DNA of 52,260 nucleotides, taken from assembly GCA_023409955.1 (NCBI GenBank), contig JAEYQQ010000136.1, forward strand, positions 1-52,260, written 5' to 3'. How positions within the stretch are numbered: position 1 is the stretch's first letter; every line of letters starts with the position of its first letter. Position numbers and translations under genes: made by a program. Of the stretch, positions 33,487 through 42,259 are shown in pieces. The stretch comes from Bacillota bacterium. Lineage in GTDB: Bacteria > Bacillota > Clostridia > Christensenellales > Aristaeellaceae. The notes beneath the pieces are model-generated. The model ran no database searches, was not told where the DNA came from, and saw only the letters and a program-made list of their open reading frames with translations.

Positions 33487-34948
33487 CCCATTTACCAGTA
33501 TCCGCTGGAAAATACTGCTCGCCTTCCTGCTGCTCGTCGGGAGTTCCTTCTATGTGATGGCAACCTCGCTGACCAGTCTGGTTGGCGATTATCTTTTTGA
33601 GCAACGAATACGAGCTGACCGTATCAGTGTGGAAAAATTGGCTGAGCAGCTGGAGCCATTATACAGCCGATCCCAAGCGGCGGCCCTCACCGAGCGTATG
33701 AAGGAAGCAGGGGGAGAACTGGGAGGCAGGCTCTTGTTGTTGGATACTGCTGGCAAGGTGCAGTTTGACAGCTATTCCCAAATGAACGGTACACGACTGC
33801 AATACCCTGAGGTTCTTGGAATATTGATGCAGGGTAAAACAGTGGATTATGGTCTGCACAAGCTAAATGGTGCAGGGGAAGCACCAGAAAGTACGCTGCT
33901 TTCTTTTCTGCGTCCTTTGGATACAAGTGCAACTTGGGTAAGTTACTGCACCGCCGCCCTGAGTACCTCAGATGGGGTAGTTGGGGTTTTACTTTTTTCC
34001 TCGACGATGCAAAGCATGATGCAGGGTCTTTACCAATTGCAGGATCAGATGATACTGTACTTTTTGATCGTGGCAGGTATTGTGCTCATAATCTCCATGA
34101 TTTTCTCAAATGTTATCACTAAACCTATTGCAACGCTGACCAGAGGGATACAGCGTATGGGCAAGGGTGATTTGTCATCCCGGGTGGCTGTAAAGGGATC
34201 AGGGGAATTAAAACGCCTTGCAGAGACGTTTAATACCATGTCGGAGAAGCTGGAGGCTTTGGATAAAAGCCGCAACCAGTTTGTTTCCAATGCAAGCCAC
34301 GAACTAAAAACACCGCTGGCTACCATGAAAATCCTTCTAGAAAGCCTGATCTACCAGCCGGAAATGGATGCGGAGCTTCGAACCGAGTTCATGACAGACA
34401 TTAACAAAGAAATTGACCGGCTGAGCCTGATCATCAGTGATCTGCTAACTTTGGTACAGATGGATACCAAAAACATGAAGCTAAACAGACAGAATGTTAG
34501 AATGGCTGATCTTGTACGCGATACGGTGCACAGGCTTACACCTATGGCACAAAAGCGTCAGCAGGCGATACAGACTGATATACAGGATGAAAGTGAAATG
34601 TATGCCGATGGGCCCAAACTGTTGCAGGTGGTGTACAACCTGATGGAAAATGCCATCAAGTATACGCAGACAGGTGGATTTATATCAGTCCGCTTATATA
34701 AATCAGGTAAAGAAATGATCCTTACAGTCAGTGATAACGGCCCCGGTATTCCCAAAGATGACCTGACCCATATTTTTGATAGATTCTATCGTGTGGACAA
34801 GGCACGATCCAGAGAAACAGGCGGAACAGGGCTGGGCCTTTCCATTGTTCGCCAGATCGTACTGCTGCACGGCGGTGCCGTATCTGTAAAAAGTGAGGAA
34901 GGGCAAGGCGCTACTTTTATTGTGGAACTTCCTGCCCACAACGGCTAA
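33410..34948 (+). CDS. Sensor histidine kinase with HAMP domain
   Basis: About 512 aa if started at TTG 33410. Two transmembrane helices (about residues 34-54 and 214-234) enclose a ~155-residue extracytoplasmic sensor without a recognised fold. Then HAMP (about 235-288), HisKA with phospho-histidine H297 in SNASHELKTPLATM, and HATPase_c with the N box LMENAIKYT, DNGPGIP (G1), FDRFYRVDKARSRETGGTGLGLSI (F and G2). The start is uncertain: TTG 33410 (GGGAG 5 nt upstream, 77-nt overlap with the regulator) or TTG 33458; both precede the first helix. The topology and domain order resemble WalK/MtrB-type kinases. Confidence 0.92.
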   Translation: MKGTPHNLSLFSPNGELAIISPTRINPFTSIRWKILLAFLLLVGSSFYVMATSLTSLVGDYLFEQRIRADRISVEKLAEQLEPLYSRSQAAALTERMKEAGGELGGRLLLLDTAGKVQFDSYSQMNGTRLQYPEVLGILMQGKTVDYGLHKLNGAGEAPESTLLSFLRPLDTSATWVSYCTAALSTSDGVVGVLLFSSTMQSMMQGLYQLQDQMILYFLIVAGIVLIISMIFSNVITKPIATLTRGIQRMGKGDLSSRVAVKGSGELKRLAETFNTMSEKLEALDKSRNQFVSNASHELKTPLATMKILLESLIYQPEMDAELRTEFMTDINKEIDRLSLIISDLLTLVQMDTKNMKLNRQNVRMADLVRDTVHRLTPMAQKRQQAIQTDIQDESEMYADGPKLLQVVYNLMENAIKYTQTGGFISVRLYKSGKEMILTVSDNGPGIPKDDLTHIFDRFYRVDKARSRETGGTGLGLSIVRQIVLLHGGAVSVKSEEGQGATFIVELPAHNG

Positions 34949-34966
34949 GGCCTAGAAAGGAGTACA

Positions 34967-35989
34967 ATGAAAAAGCACTGTATGTTGGCTGCACTGATTG
35001 CGGTGATGTTTGTTGTCTCCGGCTGTACCACAATATTTCCGGATCCTTTGCAAAAAGCAGAGTCGACCCCGGTACCTGGGATCACAGCCGCGCTGCATAG
35101 CCCTTTGACCAGTGACAATGACCGGAATAATCAAATGATGACGTTGTACTTCCGCTATGGTCGGGAGCCAATGTTAGCAGCTGAAGCAAGGTATGTAGCT
35201 GTTTCTCAAAATGAATCTGCAGAATTAGCATTGGTCAAGGCTATGCTTTCAGGGCCCGGTGCCGGAACAACAGACCTTACCCGGCTTTTTCAAGAGCAGG
35301 TTCAGGTAATAAATACCATCTCTCACGGTGATATACTGTATGTAACTTTTAATGACGCACTGCTAAAGCCCTATTCAGATGAGCCCAGTGAATGGCAGAA
35401 CAGTGCTGAGTGGCAGCGAGAGGTGATCATCCGCCGAAAGCTTGCCATGGCTGGTCTTACGGCATCCATCATAGAAAATTTTCCTTATCAAAGTGTCCAG
35501 GTACTGGTACAGCAACGCAGCGATGTTTCCACCAGCCTACGGCTTGATAATGCCTATTTTCAGGATGCAAGCAAACCCAATGGCCTTGCCTTGCCTTTTA
35601 AGAGAGATGAATCGCTTTTGTTAACACAAGAAAACACAATCAAGACGATCATCGCTGCCTGGCAGGAGAAGGATTGGAGCAGATTATACAATTATCTGGC
35701 TTCTTATAACCAATCAGATGGGCAAGCAAGACCCAGCAGGGAAACCGCATTTGCCCAATGGGACAATGCTGCAGCAGTGACGGGGGTTGAGACTACTGGT
35801 GGAAGCGTATCGCCGGATGGGTCCAGAGCTGTTGTCAATGTCAGCATGACTTTGACCTCGGGGAATGAACTGGAGAAATCAGTGTTTGACTGCCCGGTAA
35901 CTTTGCACCGGGATAAAGGAATATGGAAAATAAGCTATGAACAGCTGACGACCTTGATGAACCTGACAGCGGAGCAGGAGGCGGAATAA
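34967..35989 (+). CDS. GerMN-domain lipoprotein
   Basis: 340-aa predicted lipoprotein. Lipobox VVSGC puts the lipidated cysteine at C20, so it sits on the outer face of the membrane. Residues about 55-185 form a GerMN (sporulation/spore germination) domain: MTLYFRYG, SAELALVKAMLSGP, DILYVTFNDALL, and VQVLVQQ. Residues about 205-330 look like an NTF2-like domain (IKTIIAAWQEKDWSRLYNYL ... KGIWKISYEQL). ATG follows GAAAGGAG with 8-nt spacing, 18 nt after the kinase stop. The order regulator-kinase-GerMN lipoprotein recalls actinobacterial mtrA-mtrB-lpqB, where LpqB modulates the kinase. Confidence 0.85.
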   Translation: MKKHCMLAALIAVMFVVSGCTTIFPDPLQKAESTPVPGITAALHSPLTSDNDRNNQMMTLYFRYGREPMLAAEARYVAVSQNESAELALVKAMLSGPGAGTTDLTRLFQEQVQVINTISHGDILYVTFNDALLKPYSDEPSEWQNSAEWQREVIIRRKLAMAGLTASIIENFPYQSVQVLVQQRSDVSTSLRLDNAYFQDASKPNGLALPFKRDESLLLTQENTIKTIIAAWQEKDWSRLYNYLASYNQSDGQARPSRETAFAQWDNAAAVTGVETTGGSVSPDGSRAVVNVSMTLTSGNELEKSVFDCPVTLHRDKGIWKISYEQLTTLMNLTAEQEAE

Positions 35990-37548
35990 TGGTGAAAAAT
36001 AGGCACAGCGTTTTGCTTGTGATGCTTGTTGTATGTCTTTTTCTGGGGGGATGTCAGTCATCCATACAAGTAATATCCGGTGAAGATACCGGAACGCTTG
36101 CCACATTGCCACCTCCGGAGATGATCTATGATGCGCCTGTTGGAGATGCGGGGCTGGATTATGAGACAACTGCTACTTTGTTCTTGCCCAGGGCGGACGG
36201 TGTGCGCCTGATTGCACAGCAGGTGCGTGTAAAGCTGCCGGTAGGCAAGCATGGCGCTGAAGTTGTTCTGGAGGAACTTTTTAAGCATCCCGGCAATGCA
36301 AATGTACAGCCTCTTACAAAGAATGTTTCGTTGCAGCTGACTGGAGCCAATCCCGTTGAGATATCCAGGGACGTTGCAACCGTAAACTTGTCCAGCGCAG
36401 CCAACTTGCTGGAGCCCAGGGAATTTTATACGGTATGTCAGGCGATAGCCAATACACTGACAGAATTCTCTGATATCAGGTACGTGAATGTACTCGTTGC
36501 AGGTACTCAGGTGGGGCTGGATATTTCCGCTACGCTTCCTATGGGAACGCTGCAAAGACGAACGTCCGATGACATCAATGTGCTGTGGGAACAGGCGGAT
36601 GCCCAGCGGGTTCCGCTTTCTGAAAATCCTGCAACACGCAGGCTGTCCACCATGGCAACGCTGTATTTTCCGGCCAGGATGGGAACAGGCATATTGCCTG
36701 AAGTGAGAAACATGTCCTTTGAGGGGCAAACAATACCCCAACTTGTAACCGGAATCCTGCAGGAGTTGTATTTGGGGGCAGAATATTTGGGGAATGTACC
36801 TACCATGCCGGACTTGGTGAATCTGCTAACGGATGATCCGGTTGTGTCGGATATTTCCAGCGGCGGCAGAAAAGTTACGCTGCGTTTTTCTTCTGATTTG
36901 AATGATGCATTGAATGATAATGGCTTGACACGTTCCATATGCATGGCATCACTTACATATACGCTGACAACCTTCCTGCCAAACATAGCAGGCGTGGAAG
37001 TCTATATCGATGATATGCTGATTAACGAAATCAGCCCTAGCAGTATCTATATTCCCCAGCAGACGATTGCCTTTTCTCGGGGCTTACAGCAGCGAAGTGA
37101 CTATGGTTCTTTTCTCTTATCATATTGCAAACTCTATTTCGGTACGGAAGGCGGCAAACTCACTGCAGTGAACCGGCCAGTGCCATACTATCAGGCGAAA
37201 AACCCAAGGTATTTGCTGTTGCAGTTAAGCATGGGGCCCATGGCGTATGACAGCGTAACTGGATTGAGCGCTGTATTTCCATCAGCTCTGCGTGATGCTG
37301 ATGTGATTGGTGTAGGATATACGGATGACACAATGTTAGTGCATTTGTCAGATGCATTCAAGACTTCAGCATCGGCCTTGAGTGCCACAGCAGAGCGGCA
37401 GTTGATATATGCAGTTGTAAACACCCTTTGCGAAAATCCCGTTGTCTCCCGCGTGAGATTCTATATTGCGGGTTCCCAGCCAGAGACACTGGCGGGGGAG
37501 ATATACCTGCCCGGTGAATTTTTTCAAAATCCAGGAATCGTTCAATAA
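35989..37548 (+). CDS. Second GerMN lipoprotein with three GerMN-like modules
   Basis: 519 aa. Signal sequence with lipobox FLGGC, lipidated cysteine C22. Three GerMN-like modules: about residues 60-180 (TATLFLPRADGVRLI ... VNVLVAG), 215-345 (MATLYFPARM ... VEVYIDD), and 370-505 (CKLYFGTEGGKLT ... VRFYIAG). Each has the pattern of initial TLYF strand, a helix, a central VTLRFS/VHLS strand and a final VxFYI strand. Its ATG overlaps the previous stop (TAATG), so the two lipoproteins are translationally coupled. Role unknown: possibly a sensory or scaffold partner of the kinase, or germination/sporulation related. Confidence 0.83.
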   Translation: MVKNRHSVLLVMLVVCLFLGGCQSSIQVISGEDTGTLATLPPPEMIYDAPVGDAGLDYETTATLFLPRADGVRLIAQQVRVKLPVGKHGAEVVLEELFKHPGNANVQPLTKNVSLQLTGANPVEISRDVATVNLSSAANLLEPREFYTVCQAIANTLTEFSDIRYVNVLVAGTQVGLDISATLPMGTLQRRTSDDINVLWEQADAQRVPLSENPATRRLSTMATLYFPARMGTGILPEVRNMSFEGQTIPQLVTGILQELYLGAEYLGNVPTMPDLVNLLTDDPVVSDISSGGRKVTLRFSSDLNDALNDNGLTRSICMASLTYTLTTFLPNIAGVEVYIDDMLINEISPSSIYIPQQTIAFSRGLQQRSDYGSFLLSYCKLYFGTEGGKLTAVNRPVPYYQAKNPRYLLLQLSMGPMAYDSVTGLSAVFPSALRDADVIGVGYTDDTMLVHLSDAFKTSASALSATAERQLIYAVVNTLCENPVVSRVRFYIAGSQPETLAGEIYLPGEFFQNPGIVQ

Positions 37549-37565
37549 TTGCAGAGGTTGCTTGT

Positions 37566-38522
37566 ATGAATTTGCCAACATCTATTATAGAGGCACTATC
37601 ATCGCTGCCACAGGGTTTACGGCAGGAGGATATGATTCGGGATGCCCAAAGTTTAAGCCATGCTTACCGCAGCCAAAATGCATCGGGTATGCGGCTGGTT
37701 ACGGTGCAGGCGCAAGCAGTGGCATACGCTGCTGCCCGAATGCCGGCTACATTTTGTGCCGTAACAACGGCACTGCAGCATGCCCTTGACTGCACAAGAG
37801 CAAGCATCCGCACTGTCATTGATGCAGGTGCGGGAACCGGTGCAGCGTCATGGGCGGCATCCACATTGCTTGCACTGGATAATATCCTGTGCCTGGAGCG
37901 GGAGCCAGCCATGCGCAGCGTAGGGCAGGTACTGATGCAATCGGGGAATGAAGTCTTAAAAAATGCTGCATGGCAAGGCTGTGACCTGGCAACTGATACA
38001 GTAACCGACAGTGCAGATTTGGTGATCATGGGCTATGTGCTAAACGAGATGGCTCGGGACAGCCGGGTGACAGTATTGAAGAAGCTGTGGAATGCAGCCA
38101 GCCATATGCTGCTGATCGTGGAACCTGGAACCCCGGCTGGTTATGCGAACCTCATGGATGCTAGGACATGCTTGCTGGGAATGGGAGCTCATATGGCAGC
38201 ACCATGCCCCCATGAAAAGCAGTGTCCAATGACAGACAACGATTGGTGTCATTTCAGCTGCCGGGTGCAAAGAACAAAGCTGCATAAGCAGTTAAAAGGT
38301 GGAGAGGCTGGTTATGAAGATGAGAAATTTTCTTACATGGCCTTTGTTCGTGACGCTGCCAATCCAGTACAAGCCAGGATTCTGCGCCATCCGCAGGTAC
38401 ACAAGGGCCATGTGACGTTGACACTGTGCTGTGAAGATGGCATACGCAAGCAAACGATATCCAAGAAGGATGGGGAAATGTACAAGCTGTCCAGGGACGC
38501 GGCGGCCGGAGGCAGCATATGA
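37566..38522 (+). CDS. Rsm22-like class I methyltransferase with four-cysteine cluster
   Basis: 318 aa, Rsm22 family (bacterial relative of mitochondrial Rsm22/METTL17, small-subunit ribosome factor). Seen: a SAM-binding IDAGAGTGAASWAA (about residues 85-98), ADLVIMGYVLNEM, LLIVEPGTPAGY, then the cysteine cluster APCPHEKQCPMTDNDWCHFS with C214, C220, C228 and C232, expected to bind a metal or Fe-S cluster, and a C-terminal beta-rich part. Starts 18 nt after the second lipoprotein with AGAGG upstream, so it is last in the operon. The functional link to the lipoproteins is not evident. Confidence 0.85.
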   Translation: MNLPTSIIEALSSLPQGLRQEDMIRDAQSLSHAYRSQNASGMRLVTVQAQAVAYAAARMPATFCAVTTALQHALDCTRASIRTVIDAGAGTGAASWAASTLLALDNILCLEREPAMRSVGQVLMQSGNEVLKNAAWQGCDLATDTVTDSADLVIMGYVLNEMARDSRVTVLKKLWNAASHMLLIVEPGTPAGYANLMDARTCLLGMGAHMAAPCPHEKQCPMTDNDWCHFSCRVQRTKLHKQLKGGEAGYEDEKFSYMAFVRDAANPVQARILRHPQVHKGHVTLTLCCEDGIRKQTISKKDGEMYKLSRDAAAGGSI

Positions 38523-38594
38523 TTATGAGATGACGCATAGGAACGCTGAATATGACTATAGGTTCCAAAATTTCTGGTTTTGAACCGACTGCTG

Positions 38595-38623
38595 TTGAGC
38601 CATTCTATCTAATATGGTAGGAT
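38595..38623 (+). promoter_or_regulatory. Possible promoter of P-type ATPase
   Basis: TTGAGC (38595-38600), 17-bp spacer, TAGGAT (38618-38623), 43 nt ahead of the start codon. The -10 is off consensus. A hairpin GGTTC...GAACC (38562-38587) lies just upstream and could end the previous transcript, though no T-tract follows. Confidence 0.4.
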
Positions 38624-38665
38624 GGCTTACTTACACTATTGGGAGTACCGAAAGGAGAACCCAGG

Positions 38666-41299
38666 ATGGAATGGCATGGAAAAGCAATGGAGGCTGTATT
38701 TGCGGATCTAAACGTGCGGCCGGAGAGCGGACTGACGGAAAATGAAGCGGCAAAAAAGCTTGCAGAGCATGGCCCGAATGAGCTGCGCGCACAAAAGGGA
38801 CGCAGCATTCTTCAAATGTTTTTGGCACAATTTACTGATTTTATGGTTCTTATTCTGCTGGCGGCTTCCCTTATATCTGGTGTCGCACTGCATGAGTGGA
38901 CGGATAGTATTATCATCTTGTTGGTTGTGGTTATTAACGCTGCTCTGGGCGTGATACAGGAGAACAGGGCGGAGAAATCGTTATCCGCTATTAAGAAAAT
39001 GGCATCTCCTCACGCCAAAGTGCGTCGGGACGGGCAGATTCAAATCCTGGCTGCAGGCGATCTTGTTCCTGGTGATATCGTTGTCTTGGAGACCGGGGAT
39101 TATGTGCCAGCAGACATCCGCCTCTATAGCTGTGTCAACCTGAAAACACAGGAAAGTGCCTTGACAGGTGAAAGTGAGCCGGTTGAGAAGTACGAGGGGG
39201 AAGTGGAAGAATCAGCCTCTATTGGAGACAGGAAAAACATGGCCTACTCCGGAAGCCTTGTCACATATGGCCGCGGAGAAGGTGTTGTGGTAGCAACAGG
39301 CATGCACACCCAACTGGGGAAAATCGCAGGTATGCTGGAAAGTGAAGAAGGCGTAAAAACACCCTTGCAGCGCCGATTGGCTGATATGAGCAAAAAATTG
39401 GCCATTGCTGCAATTGGTGTATGCGCCATTGTTTTTTTCATCGGTGTATTGTACGGAAAAAATGCCGGTGACATGTTCATGACGGCCATTAGTTTGGCCG
39501 TTGCGGCCATTCCAGAAGGTATGCTGGCCATTGTCACCATCGTACTTGCCATTGGCGTGCAGAAGATGATAGACCAACATGCCATTATTCGCAGACTGCC
39601 TGCTGTTGAAACGCTGGGCAGTGCAACGGTGGTGTGCTCTGACAAAACCGGCACGCTGACCATGAACCGTATGACAGTAATTGCAGCCAGTGCACCTTTT
39701 GAAGCTGGAGATGCTCAGGCTTTCAGAAAGCAAAACGCTGCTGTGCTTATGGGAACAGCAATGGTGCTGTGTAATGACGGGCAGCCAGGTCAGGTGGACG
39801 GTAAAGAAACATTCCTTGGTGATCCCACAGAGACTGCATTGCTGGAGTTTGGCAAGACCATAGGGTATGAGAAAAAGCGTCTGGAAGGCAAGATGCCAAG
39901 GGTTGATGAGATCCCATTTGATTCGGACAGAAAGCGCATGGCTACCGTCCATAAGGAAGGAAACGTTTACCGAGTTTTTGCCAAGGGCGGCTTGGATGAG
40001 GTACTGGATATTTGTACCCACATTCAGGATGGCGGCGTTCGGCCCATAACCGAGGAAGATGTTGAGCGGATACAGCGTGCTGCGCAGGAAATGTCTGAGT
40101 CGGCTTTGCGTGTGCTGGCCTTTGCCATGGGTGAAGTTCCTGGACTATCTACAGGTGATAAGCAGGCAGATTATGAAAAGGGTTTGGTATTCCTTGGCAT
40201 GACCGGCATGATTGATCCGCCTCGACCATCTGCCAGGGATGCAGTTTCCATGTGTAGAAAGGCCGGTATCAAGCCTGTAATGATTACAGGGGACCATAAA
40301 GCGACAGCTGCTGCCATTGCCAGGGATCTTGGTATATTGGGCAAAGGCGATAGGGTAATCACAGGTCTTGAACTTGCCAGGATGGATGATGACCGGTTGC
40401 GGGAGGAAGTGCGAAATATCTCCGTATATGCCCGTGTTTCTCCAGAGCACAAGCTGCGCATCGTAAAAGCCTGGCAGTCTTGGGGTGATGTTGTAGCCAT
40501 GACGGGTGATGGGGTCAACGATGCTCCTGCCTTAAAGCGTGCTGATATCGGCGTTGCCATGGGCATTACAGGCACTGAGGTCAGTAAGGAAGCAAGTGCC
40601 ATGATTCTGACAGATGATAACTTTGCAACCATTGTTACTGCCGTATCCCAAGGGCGCACAATCTATAACAACATTTTGAAGGCAATCCAGTTCCTCTTGT
40701 CTTGTAACATTGGTGAGATTTTGACGATCTTTGTTGCGACGCTTTTGAATTGGGCAACCCCATTGCTGCCCATTCATATTTTATGGGTTAATCTGGTTAC
40801 AGATACCTTCCCTGCGTTGGCTCTTGGTATGGAGCCTGCTGAGCGGGATATAATGCAAAAGCCGCCACGGGACCCCAAATCCGCGATATTTGAAAAGTCC
40901 CTTTTGTTCCGCCTTGGGTATCAGGGCTCAATGATTGCGGTATTGACACTTGCTGCATTCTTAATTGGCCAATCAACCAGCGTGGCATTAGGCCAGACCA
41001 TGGCCTTTGCAGTGCTCTCCAGTACTCAGATAGTTCATGCATTTAATCTACGCAGCAACGTGTTTTCTCTGTTTGCCAAAGGCCCGGGGAACAAATGGCT
41101 GCTGTATGCCGGCGGTGCTTCACTGGCTCTTCAGTTATTGGTGCTGATAGTTCCCTTCCTACAGAGCATATTCCAACTTGTTCCCATGACAATTGTGGAG
41201 TGGCTGATTGTAGTAGGGCTTAGTGTGATGCCAATTGTTGTGGTAGAGACATTTAAGTCGCTTGGATGGACAGGTGAAAAGCTTCGAAGGAAGCACTAA
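38666..41299 (+). CDS. P-type cation-translocating ATPase, Ca2+ type
   Basis: 877-aa P2A-type pump that exports Ca2+ (or possibly Mn2+) using ATP. Seen: N-terminal cation-ATPase domain (GLTENEAAKKLAEHGPNEL), TGES actuator loop (residues 167-170), helix-4 AAIPEG ion site (282-285; followed by M rather than the usual L-P), phosphorylated aspartate D326 in CSDKTGTLT, KGGLDEVL nucleotide-site lysine, MITGDHKATA, GDGVNDAPAL hinge, and helix-6 NLVTDTFPALALG. ATG 38666 has AAAGGAG 8 nt upstream; TTG 38639 lies upstream without one. A terminator follows 11 nt after the stop. Confidence 0.93.
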   Translation: MEWHGKAMEAVFADLNVRPESGLTENEAAKKLAEHGPNELRAQKGRSILQMFLAQFTDFMVLILLAASLISGVALHEWTDSIIILLVVVINAALGVIQENRAEKSLSAIKKMASPHAKVRRDGQIQILAAGDLVPGDIVVLETGDYVPADIRLYSCVNLKTQESALTGESEPVEKYEGEVEESASIGDRKNMAYSGSLVTYGRGEGVVVATGMHTQLGKIAGMLESEEGVKTPLQRRLADMSKKLAIAAIGVCAIVFFIGVLYGKNAGDMFMTAISLAVAAIPEGMLAIVTIVLAIGVQKMIDQHAIIRRLPAVETLGSATVVCSDKTGTLTMNRMTVIAASAPFEAGDAQAFRKQNAAVLMGTAMVLCNDGQPGQVDGKETFLGDPTETALLEFGKTIGYEKKRLEGKMPRVDEIPFDSDRKRMATVHKEGNVYRVFAKGGLDEVLDICTHIQDGGVRPITEEDVERIQRAAQEMSESALRVLAFAMGEVPGLSTGDKQADYEKGLVFLGMTGMIDPPRPSARDAVSMCRKAGIKPVMITGDHKATAAAIARDLGILGKGDRVITGLELARMDDDRLREEVRNISVYARVSPEHKLRIVKAWQSWGDVVAMTGDGVNDAPALKRADIGVAMGITGTEVSKEASAMILTDDNFATIVTAVSQGRTIYNNILKAIQFLLSCNIGEILTIFVATLLNWATPLLPIHILWVNLVTDTFPALALGMEPAERDIMQKPPRDPKSAIFEKSLLFRLGYQGSMIAVLTLAAFLIGQSTSVALGQTMAFAVLSSTQIVHAFNLRSNVFSLFAKGPGNKWLLYAGGASLALQLLVLIVPFLQSIFQLVPMTIVEWLIVVGLSVMPIVVVETFKSLGWTGEKLRRKH

Positions 41300-41310
41300 A
41301 ATGGAATGGA

Positions 41311-41352
41311 AAGAGGCTGTGAAAGTAATCTTTACACAGCCTCTTTTATTTG
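41311..41352 (+). terminator. Intrinsic terminator after the P-type ATPase gene
   Basis: AAGAGGCTGTG (41311-41321) pairs with CACAGCCTCTT (41335-41345), followed by TTATTTGC. Confidence 0.85.
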
Positions 41353-41367
41353 CTATTTGGGCAAGGG

Positions 41368-41751
41368 CGATATTTGCCTGTACAATTTCATATAGGTATA
41401 TGAGATGCAGCGGAAGAGGAGATACATCGGGTGATTGATAATCGCCAATGCGGTGTGTGCGAGCACTGTTTGCACTTGTCCGTTCAACTCCATATTGGTA
41501 TATAAGAGATACAGCTGGCGAATGATAATCGCCCCTACAGTGTGTGCGAGTGCTGTTTGCATTTGCCTGTACAATTTCATATTGGCATATAAGATGCAGT
41601 GGAAGAGGAGATACAGCGGGCGATTGATTATCACCCTACAGTGTGTGCGAGTGCTGTTTGCATTTGCCTTTTTAATTCCATATTAGCATATGAAAATGCA
41701 GAGAAAGAGGCGATATGGCGGGCGATTGATAATCGCCCCTACGGCGTGTAC
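41368..41751. repeat. Imperfect tandem repeats of about 100 bp, each with a GGGCGATT palindrome
   Basis: About four degraded copies with a period near 88-102 bp. Each copy runs through a conserved TTTGCATTTGCC stretch, AATTTCATATTGGCATAT, AGATGCAG, AGAGGAGATA, and ends in a palindrome GGGCGATT-GAT-AATCGCCC followed by CTACAGTGTGTGCGAG. The palindromes lie at 41429-41447, 41516-41534, 41618-41636 and 41720-41738. No long open frame is convincing. The stretch lies between two terminators (plus ATPase, minus rpsI), so it is probably untranscribed and resembles clostridial REP-type or minisatellite repeats. Confidence 0.85.
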
Positions 41752-41799
41752 GATGAAAGCTCGTAAGCCCATAGAATGCATAGGGCAAGAGTTTTGGTG

Positions 41800-41833
41800 A
41801 AAGAAAAAACCGCCGAATTGTTTCGGCGGTTTG
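41800..41833 (-). terminator. Terminator after rpsI
   Basis: On the minus strand AAACCGCCGAA pairs with TTCGGCGGTTT around a 4-nt loop (41807-41833) and the tail is TTTCTTTC. Confidence 0.88.
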
Positions 41834-41843
41834 TGTACGCATA

Positions 41844-42236
41844 TTAGCGCTTGGAGAACTGGGGAGCACGGCGTGCAGCCTTGAGGCCGTACTTTTTACG
41901 CTCCTTCATACGGGGATCACGTGTGAGGAAACCAGCCTTTTTAAGGGCACCGCGCAGCTCAGGATCAGCTTTGCACAGGGCGCGGCTGATGCCATGGCGG
42001 ATAGCACCGGACTGGCCGGTAAGACCGCCGCCAACAACGTTCACCAGAATATCAAAGCTTCCGGAAACGTTGGTTAGCTGCAGGGGCTGACGAACGGTCA
42101 TCTTCAAGGTCTCCAGACCGAAATAGTTATCAATATCGCGATGATTGATTACGATTTTGCCTTGACCCGGCACCAAACGGACGCGGGCAACCGCCTTTTT
42201 ACGGCGGCCAACGGCATTGAAATCTGCATTAGCCAT
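41844..42236 (-). CDS. rpsI: 30S ribosomal protein S9
   Basis: 130-aa S9, a 30S head protein contacting the P-site tRNA with its C-terminal tail. Seen: GRRKKAVARVRLVPG, VNVVGGGLTGQSGAIRHGISRAL, the conserved LTRDPRMKERKKYGLKAARR and the universal C-terminal end RAPQFSKR. It follows rplM by 23 nt on the same strand, the standard L13-S9 operon, and ends just before a strong terminator. Confidence 0.99.
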   Translation of the reverse strand: MANADFNAVGRRKKAVARVRLVPGQGKIVINHRDIDNYFGLETLKMTVRQPLQLTNVSGSFDILVNVVGGGLTGQSGAIRHGISRALCKADPELRGALKKAGFLTRDPRMKERKKYGLKAARRAPQFSKR

Positions 42237-42259
42237 ATTATTTTACGCTCCTTTCCGCG

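Noticed and set aside
41353..41634. Open frames on both strands through the ~100-bp repeats
   Set aside because: They repeat the same peptide (LYLLF...YMKLYRQ and similar) because the DNA repeats; there is no start signal, and the palindromes and drift of frame argue against coding.
41368..41751. A CRISPR array
   Set aside because: The units are about 100 bp, imperfect along their whole length, with no unique spacers of constant size and no cas genes.
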